Shown here piece by piece: positions 1 through 6,212 of a stretch of DNA of 44,423 nt; positions within the stretch are counted from its first letter, which is position 1; each line of letters opens with the position of its first letter. The stretch covers positions 1 through 44,423 of IMG/VR virus record IMGVR_UViG_3300043172_000201, one strand, 5' to 3'. The translations under genes were made by a program, and so were the position numbers. Source of the stretch: a virus. A model generated the notes under the pieces. The model was given only the letters and a program-made list of their open reading frames with translations, did not search any database and was not told where the DNA came from.

Positions 1-195
1 GCTTACCGTGTTCCAACAGGGCAACCATGACGCATGGATTGAGAGGTGGGCTGTGCGGGGCGGGGCTAAGAGCCAGGCAATACACAGCCTTGTGTCGCTA
101 AAGGAACACTTCGCCAAGGACAGGGCTAGGTTTATTTGGATGCCAGAGTACGGAATGCCCATTAAGCTCCACGACAAGCTAAACTGTGTTCACGG
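1..195. repeat. Terminal overlap, left copy
   Basis: Bases 1-195 match 44229-44423 except at position 127 (T versus A) and 136 (T versus C). Both are silent third-codon changes (Ala, Ile) in the phosphoesterase. This looks like assembly overlap of a circular map from a mixed population, rather than an exact terminal repeat. Confidence 0.9.
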
Positions 196-505
196 GTGGT
201 CTTATTGCAGACACGCTGCTGGCAAGCACCTTGACCTGACTAAGACTAAATCGCTAATATTCCACCACACCCATAGGATGCAGATGGATGTTGCTGGCGA
301 TTACTGGAATGGTGATTCAATACAAGCCATGTCTGCTGGATGTCTGTGCCAGAGAAAGCCTATGTATAAGCATGACAAATCCCCGACACAGTGGGTGCAT
401 GGGTTCTGGGTGGCCTATATCGGCAGAGATAGTTTCACGATGTATCCGGTATTGATTGACAAGGGGCAAGCCGTGCTGCCGTGCGGGACTGAAATCAAGG
501 TATAA
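1..505 (+). CDS. Metallophosphoesterase, C-terminal part (gene wraps from 43804)
   Basis: This is the downstream part of a calcineurin-like metallophosphoesterase whose start lies at 43804; the frame is open from base 2. The segment begins at the GNHD motif (QGNHDAWIER), a metal-binding signature of the family, and carries later His residues (HGWSYCRHAAGKH, FHHTHR) of the kind that complete the two-metal site. Joined across the circular junction, 43804-44423 plus 196-505 gives about 309 aa. The family hydrolyses phosphodiesters or phosphomonoesters; the substrate here is unknown. The stop codon is part of a TATAAT string at 501. The function class is a clear motif match; a role in nucleotide or nucleic acid processing is inference. 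Confidence 0.85.
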   Translation, partial: LTVFQQGNHDAWIERWAVRGGAKSQAIHSLVSLKEHFAKDRARFIWMPEYGMPIKLHDKLNCVHGWSYCRHAAGKHLDLTKTKSLIFHHTHRMQMDVAGDYWNGDSIQAMSAGCLCQRKPMYKHDKSPTQWVHGFWVAYIGRDSFTMYPVLIDKGQAVLPCGTEIKV

Positions 506-517
506 TTGCCATACAAC

Positions 518-536
518 TGTTGCAAAATATGCAACA
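518..536. promoter_or_regulatory. Inverted repeat after the phosphoesterase gene
   Basis: A perfect 7-bp dyad, TGTTGCA and TGCAACA, surrounds an AAATA loop 13 bases after the phosphoesterase stop. There is no T tract, so it is not a classic terminator; it may be an operator or an mRNA 3' hairpin. Function is inference. Confidence 0.4.
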
Positions 537-674
537 ACTCGTCATAATAGGCGAGATAGGGTATAAAAGCACGAAACAGCCCTTGATTATGTGCATGACC
601 GCACTGAAAGTGGGTGTGATTATACCCTTTGGGTGTGGTTTACTATGTAATTATGGTAATGTGATGGCAGAAAT

Positions 675-708
675 ACATATATATGTAGTATTTTCCTATT
701 TAGGAAAA
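675..708. promoter_or_regulatory. Two adjacent palindromes upstream of the methyltransferase gene
   Basis: ACATATATATGT (675-686) is a perfect 12-base palindrome. Five bases later TTTTCCTA (691-698) and TAGGAAAA (701-708) form a perfect 8-bp dyad with a 2-base centre. The tiny spacer favours a protein-binding operator over an RNA hairpin. They lie 87-120 bases before the methyltransferase start, just upstream of a TTGACA box. No repressor is identified. Confidence 0.4.
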
Positions 709-735
709 CAGGCAATTATACGATAGTGTCGATAA

Positions 736-764
736 TTGACAGTTTCAGGCACATATTGTAAGGT
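736..764 (+). promoter_or_regulatory. Possible promoter for the methyltransferase gene
   Basis: TTGACA at 736-741 is a consensus -35 box. Seventeen bases on, TAAGGT (759-764) is only a weak -10. If real, it would need an activator or an alternative sigma factor. Confidence 0.3.
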
Positions 765-794
765 ATGGTTGGCAATAAACCAGAAAGGTGAATA

Positions 795-1364
795 ATGAAA
801 GTATTGGTAGCGTGTGAATTTAGTGGCAGGGTTAGGGATGCGTTTATTAAGAAAGGGCATGATGCTTATAGCTGCGACCTGTTGCCAGGTGAGGGTGAAT
901 TTAAGTCCTATCACATACGATGGGACGTGTTAGACTTATTACAAAGGGATTGGGACTTGATAATTGCCCATCCACCGTGTACTTTTTTGTGTAACTCTGG
1001 TGTTCGATGGCTAGGGGAGATTCCTGGCAGGGTGGGTGAGATGCAAAGTGCGTGCAGGTTCTTTAAGTCTATACTGGAAGCCGATTGCCCTAAGATAGCA
1101 GTCGAGAATCCGATACCGCACAAATACGCTGTTCAGGGCATCGGCAGGAAGTACGACCAGATAATCCAGCCTTGGCAATTCGGGCATGGCGAGACAAAGG
1201 CTACTTGCTTATGGCTCAAAGGGCTTCTAATGTTAGTCCCGACAAACATCGTTGACGGCAGAGAAGCCAGGATACATAAGATGACGCCTGGCCCAGAGAG
1301 GTCGAAACTGAGATCAGTGACGTACCAAGGCATAGCCGACGCAATGGCCGACCAGTGGGGCTAA
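795..1364 (+). CDS. C5-cytosine DNA methyltransferase-like protein
   Basis: 189 aa. It begins with a Rossmann-like start (MKVLVACEFSGRVRDAF) resembling SAM-binding motif I of C5 methyltransferases. It has the catalytic Pro-Cys in AHPPCTFLCNSG (about residues 56-67) and a motif IV-like ENP in AVENPIPHKY. The protein is short and appears to lack a full target-recognition domain, as in a widespread phage family annotated as DNA cytosine methyltransferase. It probably modifies phage DNA against host restriction, but low activity or a non-DNA substrate is possible. The start has an AAAGGTG ribosome site 8 bases upstream. It converges on the minus-strand operon ending at 1392. Confidence 0.8.
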   Translation: MKVLVACEFSGRVRDAFIKKGHDAYSCDLLPGEGEFKSYHIRWDVLDLLQRDWDLIIAHPPCTFLCNSGVRWLGEIPGRVGEMQSACRFFKSILEADCPKIAVENPIPHKYAVQGIGRKYDQIIQPWQFGHGETKATCLWLKGLLMLVPTNIVDGREARIHKMTPGPERSKLRSVTYQGIADAMADQWG

Positions 1365-1387
1365 TACGGCCTTCCGTGGCCTAGCCC
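1358..1387. terminator. Hairpin between convergent genes
   Basis: GGGCTA (1358-1363) pairs with TAGCCC (1382-1387), and inside it GGCC (1368-1371) pairs with GGCC (1378-1381). It sits exactly between the methyltransferase stop and the end of the minus-strand operon. It lacks a T tract, so it may be a bidirectional transcript end or pausing hairpin rather than a textbook terminator. Confidence 0.45.
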
Positions 1388-1391
1388 GTGG

Positions 1392-1583
1392 TTACTCTTG
1401 CAGCGACTCTCCGTAGCGGATAATGGCGGCCTCGCCAGCCTTGCCCATCCACTGAACGTCTTGGCCGATGCCTTGCACCATGCCACAGCCCTGCGCCAAG
1501 AACATCATAAGCCCGATGATTGCGATGAGCAGCCACTTTGTGATTACATTGTCCAGTTCCTTGATTGCGTTAATCCAGTTCAT
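1392..1583 (-). CDS. Entericidin-like small lipoprotein or membrane peptide
   Basis: 63 aa from the ATG at 1583, which is preceded by GGAAAGG at good spacing; a longer start at 1604 lacks this. A hydrophobic segment (KWLLIAIIGLMMFLAQGC, residues about 16-33) ends in a lipobox-like AQGC. The following GMVQGIGQDVQWMGKAGEA closely follows the entericidin pattern, Cys then a G-x-G-x-D-[IV] core and a G-x-A. Entericidins EcnA and EcnB are small bacterial lipoproteins linked to lysis and stress. Here a charged N-terminal extension precedes the membrane segment, unlike a normal signal peptide, so lipidation is uncertain. It is the last gene of the minus-strand operon. The family resemblance is by eye. 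Confidence 0.65.
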   Translation of the reverse strand: MNWINAIKELDNVITKWLLIAIIGLMMFLAQGCGMVQGIGQDVQWMGKAGEAAIIRYGESLQE

Positions 1584-1740
1584 GTTTTGCCTTTCCAAAT
1601 GCAATTCGTTCCAGTTTCTCGACCTGTATAGCGCACATTTGCTCGTTTTCTTTGTTCGGCTTGCAAGGAAAGCACCCCTGCATGGCCTGTGCGCTGATAA
1701 GCCGACTTTTCCAGTATGCTAAATTGTTTTGTGCTTTCAT
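1570..1740 (-). CDS. Small hypothetical protein, 56 aa
   Basis: A 56-aa reading frame with AAAGGGAC ribosome site and correct spacing; it overlaps the entericidin-like gene by 14 bases, as expected for translational coupling. The sequence (start MKAQNNLAYWKSR) is mainly helical and charged, with a CFPC Cys pair. No family is recognised. Confidence 0.6.
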   Translation of the reverse strand: MKAQNNLAYWKSRLISAQAMQGCFPCKPNKENEQMCAIQVEKLERIAFGKAKHELD

Positions 1741-1810
1741 AATAGTCCCTTTCTACTCAAAGTATACACTGGATTTAGGCCGAGTCAAGTAACCGAGGTG
1801 GAATTATTAT

Positions 1811-2062
1811 TTAGGCCAAGTAAGCTTCCCACAAGCCCATTTCTTTTAACTCACGCTCGCACCACTCGTCCCAAGGGTATTCAATACAGAAGTCGCGCCT
1901 TTCGCTGTACATGCGGCAGGTTTTGCCATCAGCATCAAGGGCGGTGCAATCGTCTTCGTATTCAGACTCTAAGTTGTCGAAGTCGAAAGCCATATCGCCC
2001 CGACCCTTACAGCACAGCCCGCAACGCTGGCATACGTGCGGCTCGGTTCGTTTAAAGTTCAT
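1811..2062 (-). CDS. YkgJ-type cysteine-cluster protein
   Basis: 83 aa. It has the cysteine signature CQRCGLCCKGRGD near the N-terminus (residues 11-23), then further Cys at DDC, KTCRMY, DFC and EWC. This arrangement is characteristic of YkgJ/CxxCxxCC proteins, which bind zinc or an iron-sulfur cluster. The C-terminus is acidic and aromatic. It overlaps the upstream gene by 11 bases. The phage role is unknown. Confidence 0.7.
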   Translation of the reverse strand: MNFKRTEPHVCQRCGLCCKGRGDMAFDFDNLESEYEDDCTALDADGKTCRMYSERRDFCIEYPWDEWCERELKEMGLWEAYLA

Positions 2063-2240
2063 TTAGCCACTCCTTTAAGCACCGAACATCGTTTTTAGTT
2101 AAGCTGATTTCACAGCACATTGCGGCCTTGTCAACGAATATGCGGTTCTTGCCGTCCCTTTCCATCTTGAACCACGACTCATGCTTTCGGCAAGTACACT
2201 CAAATATTATATCCGAGTCTGTCACTTCGTATATTCTCAT
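2052..2240 (-). CDS. Hypothetical protein, 62 aa
   Basis: Predicted from the operon tiling: start and stop overlap the neighbours (ATGA-like overlaps). The sequence MRIYEVTDSDIIFECTCRKH has a CxC pair and reads like a small beta-rich protein. No family recognised. Confidence 0.6.
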   Translation of the reverse strand: MRIYEVTDSDIIFECTCRKHESWFKMERDGKNRIFVDKAAMCCEISLTKNDVRCLKEWLNEL

Positions 2241-2437
2241 AATCCTACCCTTTCAAAAGTGAACTTCTTGTCCGAAAACTCATAATCCCCCGCACACGTC
2301 ATCAGCCCCGCCCTGACGGTCTTAATGTGGTCGCAGGTAAATACGCGGTCAAAGGCTGCTTGGCGCGGCAGGGACTCGCCCATGCCGTTGTGGGGGTCTT
2401 TGTCGTATGCCTTGAAGCACTGGCCGATCTTAATCAT
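2237..2437 (-). CDS. Hypothetical protein, 66 aa
   Basis: 66 aa, 4-base overlaps with both neighbours, plausible ribosome site within the preceding gene. It begins MIKIGQCFKAYDKDPHNG and has three Cys, but no recognisable motif. Confidence 0.6.
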   Translation of the reverse strand: MIKIGQCFKAYDKDPHNGMGESLPRQAAFDRVFTCDHIKTVRAGLMTCAGDYEFSDKKFTFERVGL

Positions 2438-2739
2438 TTCGCCCTCCGTTTCTTGTCCAGTTCGACGAGTTTGGCGTAGAAGGCTTTGGGCTCTGCTAGA
2501 TAATCATAGCCCTCGCTATTCACGCAGTGGAAGTCATCGTCCACTTGCCTTGCCGGACAACCACAGCAAGGGTCTGTGTACAAGCAAAAGAAGCACGCAG
2601 AGCCATGTATCAGTTCAGGGTAGCCATTATCGACAAGCCACGCCCCTTTAGCACGATGGACGTTAGAATACTTCTCGTAATTCTCACTCACCCACTTCCA
2701 CATCCGCAAGCATTCTTCCCATGTTTTGTCTAATGTCAT
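2434..2739 (-). CDS. Cysteine-rich hypothetical protein, 101 aa
   Basis: 101 aa with a Cys cluster in the middle (ACFFCLYTDPCCGCPAR), a likely zinc-binding knuckle, flanked by helical stretches rich in Trp and Lys. AGAAAGGAAG precedes the start. It is separated from the upstream gene by a structured 76-base leader (2740-2815). Function unknown; similar small zinc proteins are common in phage early regions. Confidence 0.65.
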   Translation of the reverse strand: MTLDKTWEECLRMWKWVSENYEKYSNVHRAKGAWLVDNGYPELIHGSACFFCLYTDPCCGCPARQVDDDFHCVNSEGYDYLAEPKAFYAKLVELDKKRRAK

Positions 2740-2764
2740 AATCTTCCTTTCTGTTTAAGTTAAG

Positions 2765-2809
2765 CCCGCCCCTGCATCGAAACAGGACTAATCTGCGGCC
2801 TGCGGCGGG
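2765..2809 (-). promoter_or_regulatory. Structured leader between minus-strand genes
   Basis: CCCGCC (2765-2770) pairs with GGCGGG (2804-2809), and next to it CCTG (2771-2774) pairs with CAGG (2783-2786). The GC-rich fold lies in the only real gap of this operon. It may be a processing or attenuation site; there is no long T tract on the minus strand. Confidence 0.4.
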
Positions 2810-2815
2810 TTGGGG

Positions 2816-3028
2816 TTAGGCCAGTGCCTTGGTCTGCTCCAGATACGGCATTGACAGGTCTGGTATCTGTTGCTGGATTACTGCCGCCGCCAATAACACT
2901 TTCTGGGCGTTTATGATCTTGCCGCAGGTGTTATTAAACTCGGCGGCGGTTTTGACGTCAACGCTGCCGTCAAGCAGTCCCTCTGCTACCTCTGATGCTC
3001 TTTTAGTTAGTTCGTGGATGTTGTTCAT
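2816..3028 (-). CDS. Hypothetical phage protein, 70 aa
   Basis: 70 aa, mainly helical (LTKRASEVAEGLLDGSVDV, then FNNTCGKIINAQKVLLAAA). Small proteins with this pattern of deduced residues (a LLDGxxDVKTA segment followed by GKIINAQKV) are frequent in phage early operons; I know no function. It overlaps the upstream gene by 26 bases. Confidence 0.65.
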   Translation of the reverse strand: MNNIHELTKRASEVAEGLLDGSVDVKTAAEFNNTCGKIINAQKVLLAAAVIQQQIPDLSMPYLEQTKALA

Positions 3029-3458
3029 TTTGCTTCCTTTCTCTTAGTATTCGGGTTATTTTAATATGTTCACGTTTTAGGTCTATTAGCCATTGGGGTA
3101 TATGTTTGGCGGCGAGGGTAGAATTTGCTGTTAGTCGCTGCCTAACGTAAAAGTCAACCAACTCTTTTTTGTCTATCTTTCGCTTAATATTGATTTCGTC
3201 CCTCCGCCTATCAACGGAAGCCCTTTGTTGACGTTTCACCCTATCGGGGTGTTTATCGCGGTGTCTTGCCGTTGCAGCCAAATACGCATCCATATTAACT
3301 TTCTGGTGCATTGATTTATAAGCGGCTATTTTCTCTTTGTTCTCGCGACGGTATTTTATCTTATAGGCGGCTCTTTTCTTTTTGGCGTCGGGGTTGGACA
3401 TGTACTTTTCCTGAGACACCTTTTTTGCCGCTTTCCGTTCTTCTTCATTCATGGCCAT
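3003..3458 (-). CDS. Basic, HNH-associated-type phage protein
   Basis: 151 aa from ATG 3458, with AAAGGA 8 bases upstream; a TTG at 3464 is less likely. It is very rich in Lys and Arg with long helices (KKKRAAYKIKYRRENKEK). The C-terminus (VDFYVRQRLTANSTLAAKHI then LIDLKREHIKI) matches a common phage hypothetical family, sometimes annotated as HNH-associated, that is probably nucleic-acid binding. No catalytic HNH residues are visible. It is the first gene after the minus-strand promoter at 3482-3509. Confidence 0.65.
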   Translation of the reverse strand: MAMNEEERKAAKKVSQEKYMSNPDAKKKRAAYKIKYRRENKEKIAAYKSMHQKVNMDAYLAATARHRDKHPDRVKRQQRASVDRRRDEINIKRKIDKKELVDFYVRQRLTANSTLAAKHIPQWLIDLKREHIKITRILRERKQNEQHPRTN

Positions 3459-3481
3459 AATCAAATTCCTTTCTCTCTTAC

Positions 3482-3509
3482 AATATACACCCTTATCGGA
3501 TGTTGTCCA
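3482..3509 (-). promoter_or_regulatory. Minus-strand sigma70 promoter
   Basis: On the minus strand TGGACA (3504-3509) and TATATT (3482-3487) are separated by 16 bases. It lies 23 bases before the start of the first gene of the left operon, divergent from the plus-strand promoter at 3550. Confidence 0.6.
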
Positions 3510-3549
3510 GTAAAAAATAAAATAATTCTCAATAAATGCAAAGTTTTTC

Positions 3550-3577
3550 TTGTAACCGGCTAAATCCGTGGTATAAT
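3550..3577 (+). promoter_or_regulatory. Plus-strand sigma70 promoter
   Basis: TTGTAA (3550-3555), 16-base spacer, then consensus TATAAT (3572-3577). It is 18 bases upstream of the sigma-like gene start. The 11-mer GTATAATAATG at 3571-3581 recurs at 8740-8750. Confidence 0.65.
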
Positions 3578-3595
3578 AATGCTGAAAGGAAGCTT

Positions 3596-4099
3596 ATGAA
3601 TGATAGAGTCAGGATGGTTTACAAGATCACAATCGACATGCGGTGGGATAACGAGAACGTGGACGAATTAGTAGCCGAGGTGTTCATAGCCCAGAACGGG
3701 TACGTGATGACCTGCCCGATTGAGCATGTATTCACCACGGCTAAGTACGCAATTCTTAACTACCACACAAAAATCACCGGCGGGACGCATGACAAGAAGC
3801 GGGTCAAGCAAAGCACGCAACTCACCAAAAAGAGGATTGCAAACCCTCTACCAGCATACGAGTTCGCCTATGGAGTCATAGATCACACGCTAAACCACGA
3901 GGATATAGCAGATGCCAGAGAAATATTCGATATTTACGTGGAAATGCAAAAAACACGGTATCAAGAAATCCTAAAGTGGGTACTTCTATATGGCAGAACA
4001 TACCGTGACGTGGCCAAGATTGTTGGCTGTTCACTTTCTACGGTGTGCCTGGTGGTGAGAAAAGCTAAAAGAGAGATGAAGAAATTAGGGCAAGGCTAA
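3596..4099 (+). CDS. Sigma-factor-like (region 4 helix-turn-helix) regulator
   Basis: 167 aa from ATG 3596, with AAAGGA 8 bases upstream; a longer frame from 3536 overlaps the promoter and is rejected. The C-terminal segment GRTYRDVAKIVGCSLSTVCL followed by VVRKAKREMKKL is a sigma70 region-4-type helix-turn-helix. The N-terminal two thirds are not recognised and no clear region 2 is seen. Likely a phage transcription regulator, perhaps directing host polymerase to middle or late promoters. It could instead be a small-terminase-like or ECF-type DNA-binding protein. It sits at the divergent promoter region and directly before the structured non-coding region. Confidence 0.65.
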   Translation: MNDRVRMVYKITIDMRWDNENVDELVAEVFIAQNGYVMTCPIEHVFTTAKYAILNYHTKITGGTHDKKRVKQSTQLTKKRIANPLPAYEFAYGVIDHTLNHEDIADAREIFDIYVEMQKTRYQEILKWVLLYGRTYRDVAKIVGCSLSTVCLVVRKAKREMKKLGQG

Positions 4100-4104
4100 A
4101 CCAT

Positions 4105-4762
4105 GAACCATGTAAAGAGCTAGTTGCCCAGTTCCCGCAGCCGAGCGGGGTGAGCCTGTGGTATTCGGTGTTATACTGCTGTGGGCTTTAAAATAGAATA
4201 ACAGTTAGGGTTTTGAGCGTAGTTTAACAGGTCGCAGCCAGCGAGGTGACTGTCCTCAAGGTGAGCAGCAAAAGAACGGTCGCCGTCGAGCGATAAATGT
4301 GTAGTCAGGCCAGCTACATCGCGGATAAGCCTTTTACAATAGAATAATGCTTAAAGCGGCTAAAATAGGTGTATCTGGTTACCTGCGGGAATCACCGAGG
4401 TACTAAAGTATCGAGACACGGCCAGAAGTCGTTTTAGACAAGTTAATACGGTGTATACGTGTGCAATCGGAGCACGGTTATAGAGAGCTTGTAGTGCGGG
4501 AGCTATTTATGACGATGAAGCGGGTTCGACTCCAGCTTTACACTTTTATATAATTGATTCAGAGTAGTACCTGTACTATGTAGGCTCTCAGGGGCAAACA
4601 GGAGACACTGACGGCGAAATAAGGCCGTTTCCACACAAAGACCTGACTGGTCACATCCCGCACTGCTAAGTCAGGCCACCGCCGAGCGTATTTTGGGCAT
4701 AGTATGGTGAGCAATACGCGGGGATTGATACGGTCGACCTTTATACGGGTCAATTTTAACAA
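4105..4762 (+). ncRNA. Candidate large structured RNA with T-arm-like element
   Basis: No convincing gene lies in this stretch. Hairpins follow one another: CCCGC/GCGGG (4134-4149), GGTAT/ATACT closed by GCC/GGC (4153-4187), GAGG/CCTC (4244-4258), GCGA/TCGC stacked on TGTAG/CTACA (4290-4322), GGTAC/GTATC with TAAA loop (4399-4412), GTGC/GCAC (4461-4475). A T-arm-like stem-loop with TTCGACT loop (about 4518-4538) is followed by CTTTACA, which can pair with TGTAAAG near 4110 and so close the first 435 bases. Further on: TAGTA/TACTA (4564-4577), CCTGACT/AGTCAGG (about 4642-4675), GCGTATT/AATACGC (about 4685-4719). Such density suggests an ornate phage RNA of the GOLLD or ROOL kind. Identity and exact ends are inference. 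Confidence 0.5.
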
Positions 4763-4787
4763 TTTCCTCCTTTAATTAGGGGGAAAT
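4762..4787 (+). promoter_or_regulatory. Strong hairpin containing an anti-Shine-Dalgarno-like strand
   Basis: ATTTCCTCC (4762-4770) pairs with GGGGGAAAT (4779-4787) around a TTTAATTA loop, 9 bp with one G-T. The left arm with its loop reads CCTCCTTTA, like the 3' end of 16S rRNA. It closes the structured non-coding region. No T run follows, so a terminator is unlikely. Confidence 0.4.
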
Positions 4788-4852
4788 CCACCTATCTCCC
4801 ATTACCGGGTCAGTATAAAGGCGCAACACTAACATAAGGCCAGCAATGCATC

Positions 4853-5032
4853 ATGCAGAACATAGACCAGATAGTCGAAGCAGTATCAGCCTTACAACTA
4901 TCATTCACCTTTTTAAAGTCTGATGCTGAGGTTGCAACACCCCGGAAGCTCATGGCTAAGCTAGAGCAGTTCAGGGACTTGGCCTGTGATGTGGCTGATG
5001 CGTGTGATAGCAAGATTCAAGGTTTAAAATGA
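4853..5032 (+). CDS. Small hypothetical protein, 59 aa
   Basis: 59 aa beginning MQNIDQIVEAVSALQ, an amphipathic, mostly helical protein of normal composition. A weak AAGG precedes the start at about 13 bases. The stop overlaps the next start (ATGA at 5029-5032), which supports both being translated. It is the first gene after the structured RNA region. No family recognised. Confidence 0.6.
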   Translation: MQNIDQIVEAVSALQLSFTFLKSDAEVATPRKLMAKLEQFRDLACDVADACDSKIQGLK

Positions 5033-5145
5033 CCGACAACCAGATAATCGAATACATGAAACAAAACCCCGACAAGGCCGAGCAGGCATGGGCAGAAGTG
5101 CTTGCTGAAGAGGTTGAGCGGGGTTGTATCAATAATTGTTTTTGA
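5029..5145 (+). CDS. Small hypothetical protein, 38 aa
   Basis: 38 aa (MTDNQIIEYMKQNPDKAEQ start), acidic and helical, ending in CINNCF. Coupled by an ATGA overlap to the 59-aa gene. No family recognised; coding status rests on the overlap and composition. Confidence 0.5.
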   Translation: MTDNQIIEYMKQNPDKAEQAWAEVLAEEVERGCINNCF

Positions 5146-5203
5146 ACAGCAGTAAAGCTCTCGAATTTGAGTCTAATAGCGTGTAGTGCGTCCAAGTGAC
5201 GTT

Positions 5204-5242
5204 AAAAAAGTACCCCCGGTCTAGGTGGGACTAGGCCAGGGG
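5204..5242 (-). terminator. Rho-independent terminator of the minus-strand operon
   Basis: CCCC.GG.CTAG (5213-5224) pairs with CTAG.CC.GGGG (5231-5242), a stem of about 11 bp with one mismatch and a GTGGGA loop. On the minus strand it is followed by TTTTTT (5204-5209). It lies 20 bases past the end of the gene at 5263, so it closes the 8583-5263 operon. Confidence 0.75.
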
Positions 5243-5262
5243 CAAAGTGCAGTGAATACGTG

Positions 5263-5529
5263 TTACAAAACAGGAATTGCGCTTTGGGCTATTTCCACGA
5301 TAAGGTTGGCCAGTTGCTCAGCGGCATTGGGTGAGTATTCGTCCACGTCTTTAAGTTCGGCTAAATTTAGGTCGATGCTGCATTTTTGGCAAAAATAGCA
5401 CGAAACTCCTCGGCTGAAAGTGGAATGCCTTTTGTTGTAGTTGAAGAACGTCCAGTCTTTCGGCGTAGTTTGCCTGCTTTCTTCTGTTGATGTGCGGCAT
5501 TTATCACAAACAAATTTGTATATCAACAT
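5263..5529 (-). CDS. Zinc-ribbon-like hypothetical protein, 88 aa
   Basis: The ATG at 5529 is 7 bases from GAAAGGA; a second ATG at 5532 is too close. It carries CDKC near the N-terminus and CYFCQKC in the middle, a four-Cys pattern typical of zinc ribbons. The C-terminal half is helical. Last gene of the operon. Function unknown. Confidence 0.65.
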   Translation of the reverse strand: MLIYKFVCDKCRTSTEESRQTTPKDWTFFNYNKRHSTFSRGVSCYFCQKCSIDLNLAELKDVDEYSPNAAEQLANLIVEIAQSAIPVL

Positions 5530-5548
5530 CATAAATCCTTTCTAAAAG

Positions 5549-5737
5549 TTAAACTTCATTTAACACCAGCAACACTGCCAGCACGTTCTTGATCGACGCA
5601 GATCGCCCAGGAGTATCAAGGTACAGTCTTAGCCCGTAGAACTCCGAAAGTCGTTCTAAGCGAGCCACAGACAGCTTCTTGACCCTGATACGCTGCCGGA
5701 TGAACTCTTTGATCTCTTTATCGGTTGGTATTATCAT
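5549..5737 (-). CDS. Hypothetical protein, 62 aa
   Basis: Start chosen at ATG 5737, just after GAGGTC and overlapping the stop of the upstream 53-aa gene (ATGA). It reads MIIPTDKEIKEFIRQRIRVK, a basic N-terminal helix followed by a hydrophobic C-terminus (NVLAVLLVLNEV). No family recognised. Confidence 0.55.
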   Translation of the reverse strand: MIIPTDKEIKEFIRQRIRVKKLSVARLERLSEFYGLRLYLDTPGRSASIKNVLAVLLVLNEV

Positions 5738-5895
5738 TTTGACCTCCAGAAGAGCCACCACTTGCGGGTGTAGCTACCGCACGGATAGACTAAGTTTGTT
5801 TCTTCGGGGCTGACATACTTACGGGTCGCAGAACACCAATAGCAATATTTTGAACTTATCCATAGAATATACTTACAATCCTTACATCGTTTCAT
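5734..5895 (-). CDS. Small zinc-finger-like protein, 53 aa
   Basis: 53 aa with CKDC near the N-terminus and CYWC at residues 18-21, a four-Cys ribbon, and an aromatic basic tail (KWWLFWRSK). Both ends overlap neighbours by 4 bases (ATGA), strong support for a real operon gene. Confidence 0.65.
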   Translation of the reverse strand: MKRCKDCKYILWISSKYCYWCSATRKYVSPEETNLVYPCGSYTRKWWLFWRSK

Positions 5896-6212
5896 TTCTC
5901 ACCTTCGGCTTTCAGGGCGAGAGTAGCAAATTCATCCACAAGCACCATCAAGCTAACGGCATTGTCATTGATTGCGAATTTCTTGCGGTAAGCCACAACA
6001 AGCTCATCAAATAGCTGTGATTTCTCTACAAGCCCCGGATAAGCCTCGGCCTTATTCCTTGCTTCTGCCAATTCTACAACAACATACCCGACAGCGGCGT
6101 AATCGCAGGGAAAGGCGTTGCAAGTATCGCATTTCATTATCTGGATTCTATTTGTGCCTACAATTTGAGCTATCCAGCCTTCGCCCTTGCAGGTTTTGCA
6201 TTTATCAGCCAT
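5892..6212 (-). CDS. DnaJ-type zinc-motif protein, 106 aa
   Basis: 106 aa. The N-terminus carries CKTCKGEGW, a CxxCxGxG motif of DnaJ-like zinc fingers, and later CDTCNAFPC. The remainder is helical (ELAEARNKAEAYPGLVEKSQ). The J domain is absent. Probably a small zinc protein of unknown role. TAATG overlap with the upstream gene. Confidence 0.65.
   Translation of the reverse strand: MADKCKTCKGEGWIAQIVGTNRIQIMKCDTCNAFPCDYAAVGYVVVELAEARNKAEAYPGLVEKSQLFDELVVAYRKKFAINDNAVSLMVLVDEFATLALKAEGEK

Noticed and set aside
1-195. True direct terminal repeat like that of T7
   Set aside because: The copies differ at two sites and lie inside a gene; circular assembly overlap is simpler.
3536-3595. Longer start for the sigma-like protein
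   Set aside because: It would place the promoter inside the gene and lacks a ribosome site; ATG 3596 has one.
4451-4545. A tRNA with a variable arm: GTGTATA acceptor, GTGC/GCAC D-arm, TTCGACT T-arm
   Set aside because: The anticodon arm is poor (no U33, weak stem), the T-stem has a G-A mismatch, and the acceptor has a mismatch. I treat it as part of a larger RNA.
4105-4545. A tmRNA (TGTAAAG/CTTTACA ends)
   Set aside because: No G3-U70 alanine signature and no tag frame ending in a typical ALAA-stop could be found.
4105-4765. A group I intron
   Set aside because: I could not find the conserved P7/P3 core sequences or flanking coding halves that splice together.
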